Made by a program: the position numbers and the translations under genes
NCBI GenBank assembly: GCA_007570785.1
Contig: ML664159.1
Span: 1,569,610 to 1,633,609 of the forward strand
Origin: Antilocapra americana
Taxonomy: Eukaryota > Chordata > Mammalia > Artiodactyla > Antilocapridae
Direction of reading: 5' to 3'
Length of the DNA stretch: 64,000 nucleotides
The notes under the pieces: generated by a model
Seen by the model: only the letters and a program-made list of their open reading frames with translations
Database searches by the model: none
Told to the model about the DNA's origin: nothing
Shown: positions 1 through 10,799 of the stretch, piece after piece
Numbering within the stretch: position 1 is the first letter of the stretch
Layout: every line of letters begins with the position of its first letter

Positions 1-1980
1 CCAAGATCTGAACACCAAAAGAGGGCTGTGGTTCTCACACTTCAGCTCACACATGTTCACTTAATCTTTGTACTCATTACCTGTTTCCAAAACTTAAAAG
101 ACTTAAAACCACCACCACTTATTCACAACTAGGTAGGATGGTAAGTGGGACTAGGTCCAGCCACACAATTATTCTCTTTTCACCTGGGGGTTTCTAGGTA
201 AAAACAGGCAGCTAGTCACATGACTACAGTCATGCAGTCCAAAATGGCTTTACCAACATGGCTGTGGTTGCTGTTGGCTGGGCCTCTTTATGTGGTCTCT
301 CCTCCTCGGAGAAAGTACCCAGCTTCCTCGCATGATAGTCTCACAGCCCCAACAGGGCATGAAGTGAACTGCCAAGACTCCCTGAAGCCTACATTCCTTG
401 TACATCAGTTCTGCCACAATCCACTAGTCAAACCAAGTCATGAAGTCAGCCCAGGTTCAAGGGGCAGAAAAACAGACTCCACTTCTTGACAGGAGGAGAG
501 GCAAAGTCATGTTGTAAAGCAACACACTCACAGGGACATGGGGACCACTGGAGCCACCTTTACAAGCCACCTGACACATCCCCTATGACTCAGTGCCCTC
601 GCTCAGGTGTGCCTGCTGTGACTGAGTCCAGAGGCTTCCGGTCCACCCTCCTCCAGTTCTTATTTTCAGTTTCACGCCAGGGTGTAGAAGGGACAGCTGC
701 CCTGCTACCACAGGGAGGGGAGAGGATCTGGAGCCCTAGCAGCATCTGGATCAGACTTCCAACCAATGCTTGTGCTTTCAACCCCTGCTCCTCTCCTGTT
801 TCCAGAGTATTGTGTGAATTTCATTCTTGAGCTTTCTTGGGTTCTTCCAGGCAAATGAACGTGTTTTGTAGCTTCTTGCTCAGTGGGCTTGGGGTTCAGT
901 GCTCTGGGCTCTCCTTCAGGTCAGACAAGTTTCAAGATTTTGCTGTTTCTGTATCCTCTCCTATTCTCTTTGTCCTTGCAGTTTTACAGGGGGCAGGGGT
1001 CTTTTTACTATATTTGGGGGCAATTTCAGGAGGGAGAAGAGAAACATCTCTAGATGAATGCTCATTCAGTTTCCAACTGAAGAAGACAACCGTGACAACT
1101 GTTTATCTCCCCAAAATGACTACTCTAACTCATCCTAAAATTACGGTGCAAATTTCAAAGCATTTAAACACAAAGCTATTTCATAGACAATGTCTTTTGG
1201 GAACTGTATTCAAGGGGGAAAATATTACAAGACACAATTACTCTGAACAGTCTCTCAACTGCTTCAATTGTGAATGATTAAGAAAAATGAAACAGATTTG
1301 GGAAAGACTCTTAATGGAATGCTTTTTATGATGTGGAGAATGCTTTAAAAACAAAAGGTAAAGGAACACTAACACCAGAAAGGGACAGTTCTAGCAGAGA
1401 AGAATTTATAATTATTTCCCACATGAGAGGTGATGTTAGAATGACCCCAATTCTCACCAAACCAGTCTGGATTCAGCAAAGGGTAATGAAGGGAGAGGGC
1501 AAAAATGACACTTAGATAATTGGATCAGAAGAATCAAGGGTATGTCTCAACAGAAAAAACATAAAAGCAAAATGAGCAACTGTTAGAACCACAAAGGGAT
1601 AATATATAGGTCTATGTCATATAAAGTTCAATAAGAAGAGGGCCTTCTAGCATGGGATCACAAAAGTTCTGAAAATTCCTCTGGAATTAACTAACCACAT
1701 GCATATTTCAGATAAAAAGCCATACATAAATAGAAATCTGCTTTTGACTCATCTATGGCAGTGCCTTTGCTCTTGGTTAACAGCTAGAAGCATTTGCAAA
1801 CTATAAAGATGCTTCAATATTCCTGCCTTCTCTTCCTCACTCTTCAATACAAAAGAAACAAAAGGATTTAAAAAAAAAAAATGTAGAGGCTTGCTAAGAA
1901 AGGCTGTCAAGGAAGGTGGAGGGAATGAAATCAGATTCTTACTCCTAAACCAAAACTCTGAAAAGAATCAAACATAAAAT
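1..1980. other. PLCH1 intron, no gene seen
   Basis: No exon, RNA gene or clearly nameable repeat. Bases 190-830 look like a decayed mammal-wide repeat but I cannot assign a family. The open frames here have no recognisable protein content. Confidence 0.5.
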
Positions 1981-1994
1981 ACATTCAGCTCCAA

Positions 1995-2325
1995 GGAAGG
2001 AATGGAGATGCAGATGTGGAAAGTGGACTTGTGGACACAGTGCGGCAGGGAGAGAGTGGGATGAATGAAGAGGGTAGCATCAATTATACACAATCAGGAA
2101 TAAGATGGATGGCTGGTCCCTTTCTTCTCTGTTAGAACTATCCCTTTCTGGGAGGTTGCTGAGTAGCACAGGGAGAGCCTAGTCTGCTGCTCTGTGATGA
2201 CCTGGAGGGATGGGATGGGGGTAGTGAGGGAGTCTAGGGAGGGAGGGAATATATTTATAATTGTGGTTGATCTGCACGGTTGTACAGCAGAAACCAACAC
2301 AATACTGTAGAACTTCTAAAAAAAA
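1995..2325 (+). mobile_element. L1 3' end, 5'-truncated
   Basis: Carries the ruminant L1 3' UTR landmarks (tgggatgaat, gagagccta, tctgtgatgacct, cagaaaccaacac) in the same order as the better preserved copies at 5174 and 41704. A TA-rich tail follows. Confidence 0.75.
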
Positions 2326-2350
2326 TTTATATATATATATATATTTTAAA
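2325..2350. repeat. TA microsatellite
   Basis: Tatatata run directly after the L1 tail, probably expanded from its A-rich end. Confidence 0.8.
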
Positions 2351-3774
2351 AAAATAGAAAAACTGGAAAAGGGTCTCTACCAACCCTTGTACTCTAGAAC
2401 CACAGACTAATGGATGTGTGTGATGTTGATCTGTGGATGCAAGCAAGTGACGCGAGGGAAAATCCAGCCAACTGGCTTCTTCCCTAACTGGCATTTCTTC
2501 ATGGATATAAAAGGCAGTGAGAATTTCTCTGAGCACATCACATTTTAAGGATAAAAGTCCTAATCAAACAGCAATTGGACTTGTCAAAGTCTTCAATTTT
2601 CAAAGTGCTTCAGTGAAATAAAAATGTCTGGCCTACAGGCCAACATTTGAATTCCCATAATCCTGGACAGCATATGTGGCCAGCAGTGATATTTCATTTC
2701 ACAACTGAGTAAATCTGTAAAATTTGAATACGCTGGTGTCTACACCAATCTGATGCCATCAGAAATAAATGAATTACTGCCATACAGATTGTCAAATTGC
2801 CTCAGATTTGTTACACTGTGAAAATCCCATTTCGAAACTCAAAACCCTATAAAACTCTTGATTAATGACTCTCCTGCTGCACATTTAGATTATGTCCAAT
2901 TTTTCTCTATGTTAAAAAATGCTGAAATGCACAACTTGATAACTTTTTTCTATGCACAAATATTTCCTTAGGATGAATTATTAGAAGTAAAATGGATTGG
3001 TCAAAGTCATATATTATGTAAAAATTGATAAATAATAAAACTACCCCATAGAAAGATTGTATCATTTTACAACTTCACCAGAAATATATGTATACCATGT
3101 TTCATACTATATTTTAACCTTTATTAATTTGGTGGCTGAAAAATAGTCTCTTGGTTTTACTTCACATTTTTTTAGTTACTAGTGAAGGATGAACATTTTT
3201 AATGTTATTGACATTGTAAAATTTTTTATGTTTCAAATGTTTTGCACATTTTTCTACTGAGTATTCATTTCTCCCCCCAGTAGTCTGTAGAGCACTTTCT
3301 ACGCTGGGGAAATTCACTATTTCTCTCTTTTGTATATTGTATTTTCTTAGTTTGAACCTGACATTCATTTCATGATGTTTGATATATTGGACCACATGCA
3401 AAAGTTTCAGGACACTAATATTTTCCTTATGGTTTGTGCCTCTTGATACATGATAATTTTTAAAAATTTATTTTGTATTAAATCCACATGTAGCTTCAAG
3501 CTAGTTTAGAAAATTAAATTGGAAATGGGTAATCATCTGCCAGGAGCAGAAGTCACGGAACACTGGCTTCTATTTTGCCCAACTAAAATTTTCTGGTTGA
3601 ATGTCAATATAACAAAGGGAAGCAAAAAACACCTGCCCCTTAGCAAGTGACATCCACTACTACTATTCAGATAGATTGGGTAAATTCCGCTAGCACAAAT
3701 GAATTTGAAGTCAGTATCTTTAAACATTTTAATTTTTCACACTGTTGTGCTTCCAAATATCTCTGTCAAAGGGC
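2351..3774. other. Intron, AT-rich, nothing assigned
   Basis: No exon or confidently named repeat. Parts of 2880-3430 (cacttgataactttttt, gaacatttttaatgttattg) resemble decayed antisense L1 3' sequence. Confidence 0.4.
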
Positions 3775-4045
3775 TTTCACATTCATCACCCCTATCAATT
3801 TTTAATCTGACACTGTGAGATAAGGAAGGTAGGTACTAACTCCCCTTTTTACAGATTAGGAAACCAAGGCTTGGAAACAATATTGATTGGCCTGTGCAAG
3901 ATTCTCCATCCAATAAAGCTTACTGAAACTAACACCACGTTGTAAAGCAATTATCCTCAAAGTAAAAAAAAAAAAAAACTTGCCAGGAGTGAAATGCAGA
4001 CCTTCCAGACTCTTGGTCTAATGGTCTTTCCACTATAGTACCAAG
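3775..4045 (-). repeat. MIR SINE, interrupted
   Basis: Antisense MIR: cattcatcaccc, ttttacagattaggaaacc, and after an interruption gtgaaatgcagacct and the tctaatggtctttccac end. Split by a tiny L1 tail at about 3932-3978. Confidence 0.7.
3932..3978 (+). mobile_element. Very short L1 3' end with poly-A
   Basis: Bases reading ttgtaaagcaattatcctc followed by about 15 A match the terminal bases of the L1 at 5174-5700. Only about 30 bp plus tail were inserted, inside a MIR. Confidence 0.6.
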
Positions 4046-5039
4046 AGTTCTTCTGATGAGAAAGTGGGAGTAGTTATAATTGCAAGAAACAGGGTACTAG
4101 AGGTTTAGAAAGGCATATTCTCTGGGGAGAAAAAATTCTTCTATTACCCAATTCCCATTTTCTACTTGTCTTAGAGCTAACTTTGTTAATGGAGAATCTT
4201 AGCCTTTGCCAAATTATCAAACTAATTTAATAACTGATTGTGATAAAACATTTTGCTAGTACTATCTGGCTTAATCTTTAGGAAAGCAACAATGAAATTT
4301 ATAAATCTGTTATTGCCAAAATGTATGTGATGGTGGTAATGGAACAAAGTAAATATTACCAGGTCTAGTGTCTTTTTTCCTGACACCACCGAATCTCTGA
4401 TTCTCTGACACCAACTGTGTTCCAATGATGCAACTCAGTTCTGACACTGACCACCTGGAGTTAGCATTAGACCTCACAAGACTCAGGCCCACAGGCTGCC
4501 CCTACTTCAGACGCCAGCCACAAATGAGGCGCTTAGGCTACCCCAGTTCTACCTGACCTATTAACAAATCTGGGAGTTCCGTCAAGGAATAATCAGAACT
4601 GGACAGTGGGTTAAAACTAAAAACAGATTTTATTTGGTAATTACTGCAAAAGGGCAAAAGAGAACTCAGTATAGAACTGATTCAATTTTGAGTACAAGTA
4701 GGGATTAACAGCCAAGGAGCAAGGTAGGGGTCAGCAGGTGGAGGTGGGGATTTTGGCTAACCCAACCTAATAGAATTCTTCCTGAAATGCAGGCCAAGGT
4801 GATCAAATATCACCCAGGGAATAGTGATAGATGAGGAATTTCGTCAGACATCAAAGGTGACTAGATGTCAAGGATAGGGATTCTGGTTAAACCAACTTAG
4901 AATTACTGCTACAGCTGGGCTCTTGAGGGCAAGGCCAAGGGATAGAACCCAATGGAAAAAATGGCTCCAAAGAGCCTGCCTAGAGTTTGTTTAGTTAAGG
5001 AGAAAGTCTTCCTCAGTTCCTGTGACTCAGTTTCTAAGA
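4046..5039. other. Intron, possible LTR remnant
   Basis: No exon. Bases 4500-4950 look like an old LTR (aaacagattttatttgg), but I cannot name the family. Confidence 0.3.
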
Positions 5040-5172
5040 TTTACGAGAATGACTTACAGAACTCAGAAAGGTGCTTTACTCACCATTACCAGTTTATTAT
5101 CAAGGATACAACTCAGGAACAGGCGAGGTGTGAGGGAAGATATTTACCAATGAGGTACTATTTTGCTAGTTA
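5040..5172 (-). mobile_element. ERVL-MaLR LTR fragment
   Basis: The stretch gacttacagaactcagaaag through ccagtttattat and ggatacaactcaggaacag is typical antisense MaLR (MLT/MST/THE) LTR sequence. It is solitary, with no internal viral genes. Confidence 0.5.
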
Positions 5173-5173
5173 A

Positions 5174-5699
5174 GAATTATGTCATATGGCAGATGAATGG
5201 ATAAAGAATAGGTGGTCCATATATGCAATGGAATATTACTCAGCCATAAAACAGAATAAATTTGAGTCAGTTCTAGGTGAATGAATCTGGAGCCTATTAC
5301 TCAGAGTGAAGGAAATCAGAGAAAAACAAATATTGTGTATTAAAGCATATATATGGGATCTAGAAAAAAAAATGGTACTGAAGAACCTACTTGCAGGGCA
5401 AGAATAGAGACGGGAACATAAAGAATAGACCTGTGGACCCAGTGGGGAAAGGGGAGGGTGGGATGAATTGAGAGAGTAGCATTGAAACATGCACGTTACC
5501 ATATGTAAAACAGATAGTTAATGGGAAGTTGCTGTAACACAGGGAGCTCGATTGGTGTTCTGTGACAGCCTAGATGGGCTGGGGGTGGGAGGGAGGCTCA
5601 AAAGGGAGGAGACATATGTATACTTATGGCTGATTCACACTGTTGTATGGCAGAAACCAAGACAACAATGTAAAGCAATTATCTTCCAACTGAAAAAAA
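5174..5699 (+). mobile_element. L1 3' end with clean target duplication
   Basis: Encodes the last L1 ORF2 residues (the tail around MEYYSA reads aatggaatattactcagcc) and the full 3' UTR ending in an A run. Flanked by a 15-bp direct repeat, aagaattatgtcata, at about 5172 and 5700. Confidence 0.88.
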
Positions 5700-5715
5700 A
5701 GAATTATGTCATAGG

Positions 5716-5855
5716 AGACTTCCCTGGTGGTCCACTGGCTCAGATTCCATGCTTCCAATACAGGGAGCCCAGGTTTGAGCCCCAGTCAGAGAACTAGATC
5801 CCACATGCTTCAACTAAGTCCTAGTACAGCCAAATAGATAATTTTTAAAAAGAAT
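5716..5855 (+). mobile_element. CHR-type tRNA-Glu SINE
   Basis: Starts gacttccctggtggtccac, contains the tRNA-like B-box region gtttgagccccagtc, and ends in an A-rich tail. This is the Cetartiodactyla CHR family head. The exact subfamily is not certain. Confidence 0.7.
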
Positions 5856-6178
5856 TATAGTTAATAAACACCTGCTATATTACTAACATAAAGAAAATAT
5901 TACCTAAAAGGAAACACATGAGACAGTAGTCACTACTCTGTGGAAAAATATGCATATTTAAGGTTAAAATTATGTATGTGTTCAATTTACTAATTCAATT
6001 TCTCTAAAGCTGCTGGGCACACATTTTTAAAACCTCACAGATAAGAGTTTTTTGGAATTATGATATTTACCCCATTAGCCTAAATTTAAAATATACCTAC
6101 ACCGAGTGCCCAAGAGAAACCCATGTATCTTTCACAAGCGTTTTTAAGTAAGCATTCAGTTTAACAGTCTAATGATAC

Positions 6179-6349
6179 CTTTTGTTCCACCTTCAAAAAC
6201 TGAGCCAGTTCTTCCACAGTTAGATGATCTTTCTTGTCACTGTAGCTCAAAAGCAACAGATAAAGGTCCCGTCTCAAAGACATCATTTTGTAAAACACAC
6301 AGAATTCTTCAAAAGTCAGAGTTCCCTGATTCTCATCTGTGTCCGCTTC
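6179..6349 (-). CDS. PLCH1: PLCH1 coding exon: EF-hand 2 and following helices
   Basis: 171 bases, 57 whole codons, with an acceptor ctctttcag ending at 6350 and a donor GTATCA at 6178. The peptide begins EADTDENQGTLTFEEFCVFY and ends EELAQFLKVEQK, matching PLC-eta1. The loop around DTDENQGTLTFEE is not a standard EF-hand: whichever Asp or Thr is taken as position 1, either the Gly and hydrophobic positions are shifted by one or the first ligand is Thr. This suggests weak or no calcium binding in EF-hand 2. The next exon, expected to begin with a Met codon and lead to the X domain, was not seen between 1 and 6178 and probably lies outside the window. Confidence 0.94.
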
Positions 6350-6484
6350 CTGAAAGAGGCATAGAAAAAATAAAGCAGTAGGAGTTTGAAATAGGAAATT
6401 CAGTAGCGGGAAATAATATTTACAATAAAAAGCTAATACCCATGTTGCAAATGGTAAACAGGTTCTTTTCAAGAACACATGGAT

Positions 6485-6995
6485 CATTTTAAAAATTGAC
6501 TATACATTAGGCCACAATAATGTTTCAAATTATAAAGACTCAACTTTATAAAAACTAATTTTTCTGACCACAGTAAATTTATAAAGCAACAAAGAAAGCT
6601 TAGAAAACTTTGTCTGGAAACAACCCATTTCTAAACAGGAAATTAAACAGAAGGAAACACATTCATCACGTATTAAAACCTGTGTGGTGACATTAAAGCA
6701 GCAGTTAGAGGGGAACTTGAAGTTTTCAACTTGTTAGAAAGCAAGGTAAATTAAAATCAGATGCACTAACAATTCAATTCCGAAAGCTAGCTACTAAAAA
6801 GTTAAGCTAAGGAAAATAGAAGGAAATAAATTATAAACACAAGAAGAAAGCTAAACAAAATGAAATACGAGAAGATAAAACATCAAAAGTGAGCAACTGA
6901 GCCAAAAGCTGGTCTTTTGACAAAACTAATAAAAGGAATCTTGGAGAAGACTAATCATAAGCAAAAGAGAAAATACATTCAATATAGGAGAAAAA
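6485..6995 (+). mobile_element. Old L1 ORF2 fragment
   Basis: Degenerate L1 reverse-transcriptase upstream sequence (aggccacaataatg, agcagttagaggggaac, gagccaaaagctggtc). Many stops. Confidence 0.65.
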
Positions 6996-8120
6996 CACTA
7001 GTCTCTTATCAGCTTCTAAACTGTGATTCAATCAAATGTAATTTTTACCTGTAAAAGAATCTCTTAATTCTACACAGATAGCTTATTGCTCTTATATCCA
7101 GCAGCATCATTGGTACCTCCCTGCCTGAAAAATCCATTTGCATTTATCTCTAGTTGAAATTATTTGCTCCTATTAATTATTGAGCAAGGATCTTTTACCA
7201 TGTACTTGCCTTCTGACTGGCTGAATTTGTCATAAAACCATAAAACTGCTGGGACTATATAATGAGTAACCAATCCATTTACATGATCTCTACTCTAAGT
7301 GAACACACTTGTGAAACCAAACAAAAACTGACAGGGGATGAATGGCATTTTGAAATCCATAGATTTTGTGACATATAGTCAGCTGGTGTATGGTTTTAAA
7401 CATAGCTTTGAAAGTCAAAGTGTGTATAAAAATGTATCTTTTTAAACTCTGCTAACCCTGCCTCAACTATGAACAAACAGACCTATACTTACATCACACA
7501 GAGTTTCTTTTTGAGGCTGATTGCTGTTTCTTTCTGTCATTTTAAAAGCAGTGATAGATTGATCTACAGAATACCAATAATTTTGGTGTTTGAGGCTCTT
7601 GGCTATAGTCTTTGCATCCTAAGAAAGTAGGTCTAATGTTCATATTTCTGCTATAGTTTTTTTCAAAATGTGTAACACTGGATAGAGAGATGATACATTT
7701 TTCAAGATTTCCTTGGAAATGCCTAAACCATTAAGAACAGTACCACTCTGAGGTTTTAAGCAATAGCCTCATAGACTTCAAAAAAAGCTATCCATACCCT
7801 AACAGATTACTTTTAAAAATCAGTTGAATCTTGCATTGCAACAAGAAGGCAAAGACAATTCCAGGAAGGATTTAATGTCTTTACCAGTAATTCAGTAAAA
7901 AAAAAAAAGAAGAAGAAGAAAGAAAGAAAAGAGTATGCTCCCTAAAATACTACTAAGATCCTTGTTCCCATTACTCCACCTTGAGCTACATGCAAAATCT
8001 GTGGTAGAAACAATCTACATTTACACTAGAAGCCCAGCTACTTCTCCAGTCACTTCTTGCTTGAGAAGTCTTTCAATCTTTAAATTCAAAGTCACAAAGA
8101 GAGACCTTAATGCTTTAAAA
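6996..8120. other. PLCH1 intron, nothing assigned
   Basis: No exon or clear repeat except a GAA/GAAA microsatellite at 7896-7932. Confidence 0.5.
7896..7932. repeat. A-rich GAA/GAAA microsatellite
   Basis: An A run followed by aagaagaagaagaaagaaag. Confidence 0.8.
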
Positions 8121-8124
8121 TGTC

Positions 8125-8830
8125 TCCAAAATAGAAGGGAACCTTGCTACACTGTAGGTGGGAATGTAAATTGGTGCAGCTGCTATGGAGAGCAGTATCG
8201 AGGTTCCTTAAAAAATTAAAAATTGAGCTACCATATGACCTTGCAATCCCACTCCTGGGCATATATCCAGAGAAAAACATGATCCGAAAGGATACATGGA
8301 CCCCAATGTTCATTGCAGCACTGTTTAAAATAGCTAAGACATGGAAGCAACCTGAATATCCATCAACAGAGGACTGAATAAAGATGCGGTGCATATATAC
8401 AATGGAATATTACTCAGCCATTAAGAAGAATGAAATAATGCCATTTGTAGTAGCATGGATGGACCCAGAGAGTGTCATACTGAGTGAAGTCAGACAGAGA
8501 ATCTAGAAAGAAATGATACAAATGAACTTACAAAACAAAGAGAATCACAGATTTAGAAAATGAACTTATAGTTGCAGGGGGGAAGGGATAGTTAGGGACT
8601 TTGGGAAAGTCATGTACACACTGCTATATTTGAAATGGATAACAAGCAAGAACCTACTGCACAGCACATGAAACTCGGGTCAATATTCTATGCAGCTTGG
8701 ATGGGAGGAGGGTTTGGGGGAAAGTGGATACATGTATATATATGGCTGAGTCCCTTCGCTGTTCACCTGAAGCTACCACAATACTGTTAATTGGCCATAC
8801 CCCAGTACAAAAAATAAGAATTTTAAAGTT
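8125..8830 (+). mobile_element. L1 3' end, 5'-truncated
   Basis: Translation around 8144-8377 gives L1 ORF2 C-terminal sequence ([20 protein letters not shown]), followed by 3' UTR to about 8830. A stop within ORF2 and other changes show it is dead. Confidence 0.88.
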
Positions 8831-10325
8831 TGGGGAACAAACACTTCTCCAAAGTATTAACTTTGAACTCATAAGACTTTTGACATAAACATTTCATGGT
8901 TTATCCTCAAAATACTTGTGCATTAGAGACAAAAGGTATCTGAAGAGGGTTAAAAATACAGAAGTAAAAATAGGTCAAAATTTTGTTACTTTTCTTACTT
9001 CCAAAAAGTACTCCCCAGATCATTATTTTTGTAGGTATAGACTATGCCCCCCTCTAAAAGTGTGTCCTCTCTGATTTAATCAGGGCTGTCTCTCCAGTAT
9101 GATGAACACCTATGAAAAGGAACAGATGGGAGATGGGGCTCACAAAAGAACAAAAGTTAGGTGTCACAGGGAGTGCCAGGAACATGGCGAACCTTTCCAT
9201 GTAGTTTACAAACAGTTCACTCTGTGACAAGTCAGTTCACCTCCAAAGTCCCTCTCTCCATCTCTAGTTCCTTTTATAGTGTGTTTCATTCCTTCCTTTT
9301 CTTTCCTTTTTCTTCAGTGCAATGGGACCAAGTTCCCACAACGCAAACTATCTCCAGCTCCCAAGGACAGGACGACAGGATGTGTAACTATAAGAGGTCA
9401 CAGGTCAAAGCCAGGCTCCATCTTTCATTCACTGTTGCAACTCACCCCTCATGTTGTTTCCGCCCTTACCACCTCTGACAACATGAGGTCAGAAAACAGG
9501 GAGCAAAACACATTAACCATAAAAGATAACTCTCTCACTTAGTTTGACACATTAAAAATATGAACTACTTACTCACTTAGCAAATTACAACACATGGATT
9601 ATGTATATGACTTATTTTCAAATAAAAGCCTTTCCAAAATTAATGTTCTAGTAATTACTAATAATCGAACACTGTCTTTGTGCCAATCTTAACTCAATAG
9701 AACTCATATCAGCATCTTAGACAGAAGGCTGAGTACAATCCTAGCTGGGGGACACAGGATAAATTTGGGTCTAAGAGTTTTCCTCCAGGACTTTCAAACA
9801 GGGAAAGAACAGCTCGTCTAATACCAACAAGCAGTGGAGAGAACTTCTGGAGAGCTCCCTAAATGGCAGGAGTGATACAGCACTTCTAAATCTTATGGAT
9901 TCTAAAATCCTCAACTCCTCTGAAACAAAATAGAGGGCTCTTGAGGAGTTCCACAAATGCTATTTTTTCACACTATTTAGTCTTTATTCTGATCCTCATA
10001 ACAGACCATGAGGGTGATAGATGAGATCTTATCCTCTCCAGGGACTTCATCCCATTTACCCCATTATTTAACTGTCAGGTAAAGTGCTTATAATCACTCT
10101 GAATATAGCAACAACACATTTTAGGAAGTGAAATTGTGGATGCATGTTAAGTTTGGGAAGTTTTCTTTGATGAAATAAAATGCCTCTGTCTTCCAAGAAA
10201 AACAAAACAATAGACAGCAGGTAATACTAGCTTCCACCAAGACAAAATAGCCCTTTGAAATATTTCAGTATTATTACCTTCCAGAGTGTATTTTACGTAA
10301 GGTCAATCCCATTGTGAAAACATAC
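8831..10325. other. PLCH1 intron, nothing assigned
   Basis: No exon. Bases 9040-9550 are more GC-rich with a polypyrimidine tract and might be an old LTR, but I recognise no family. Confidence 0.4.
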
Positions 10326-10455
10326 CTGAAACATTTGCCTGACTTTTCTTCGGGGCAGATTGACATTTAGTTTGTGCATCAATTGGTGTATCTCTTCAAT
10401 GTTCAATAATCCATCGCCATTCTTATCAGCTTCCTCAAAGGTCTGCTTCACCCAC
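10326..10455 (-). CDS. PLCH1: PLCH1 coding exon: EF-hand 1
   Basis: 130 bases: one base (G) closing the split Gln codon, then 43 codons starting WVKQTFEEADKNGDGLLNIE and ending RRKVRQMFQ. The donor is GTATG at 10325. The loop DKNGDGLLNIEE is a canonical 12-residue EF-hand calcium loop, with Asp, Asn, Asp at positions 1, 3, 5, Gly at 6 and Glu at 12. In PLC enzymes the EF-hands lie between the PH domain and the catalytic barrel. Immediately upstream is a U12-type branch site (TTCCTTGAC) but no ordinary polypyrimidine-AG acceptor; the exon is preceded by gcaa. Phase and peptide match PLC-eta1 on both sides. Confidence 0.94.
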
Positions 10456-10465
10456 TTGCAGAAAG

Positions 10466-10475
10466 GTCAAGGAAA
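10466..10475 (-). promoter_or_regulatory. PLCH1: U12-type branch-point sequence
   Basis: TTTCCTTGAC on the minus strand contains TTCCTTGAC, an allowed form of the U12 branch consensus. The presumed branch A is at 10467, close to the acceptor as minor-class introns require. Confidence 0.87.
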
Positions 10476-10715
10476 CACTTGCCACTTGCATTGTAATCAA
10501 AATAAAAACTACTTTCACAGAATATGCACAAGCACGTTGATCATTAACACCAAACTTGAGAAGAAATTATTTTGAGGAGACCCCCCAATCCACAGGCTGT
10601 TAGTGAGTTACTAATCATGACAATAACAATAAGAATAGTGAGAGGAGAAGACATAGAGATGATTCCCTTCACTGGGAAATGAGGGTCTAATCATACAACA
10701 AAGGAAGCTTATTTA

Positions 10716-10794
10716 CTTGGTTGGCCAAAAAAGTTTGATCAGGTTTTTCTGTAGCCTCTTATGGAAAAATCCAGACGAACTTTTTGGCCAACCC
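10716..10794. mobile_element. Mariner-type MITE, palindromic (miR-2284/2285-like)
   Basis: A nearly perfect 79-bp palindrome: ggttggccaaaaaagttt on the left, aactttttggccaacc on the right, with TA-rich flanks. Ruminant mariner MITEs of this form are the source of the bta-miR-2284/2285 microRNA family. Whether this copy is expressed cannot be judged from sequence. Confidence 0.85.
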
Positions 10795-10799
10795 TATAT

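Noticed and set aside
837..1277. 146-residue plus-strand frame as a gene
   Set aside because: No recognisable domain, low-complexity composition, and no splice or promoter context.
1..6178. Next PLCH1 exon (start of the region leading to the X domain)
   Set aside because: Searched the minus strand for the expected Met-Asn-Asn start after an acceptor and did not find it.
9040..9550. LTR or exon-like GC-richer block
   Set aside because: No splice-bounded frame related to PLCH1 and no LTR family I could recognise; left unassigned.
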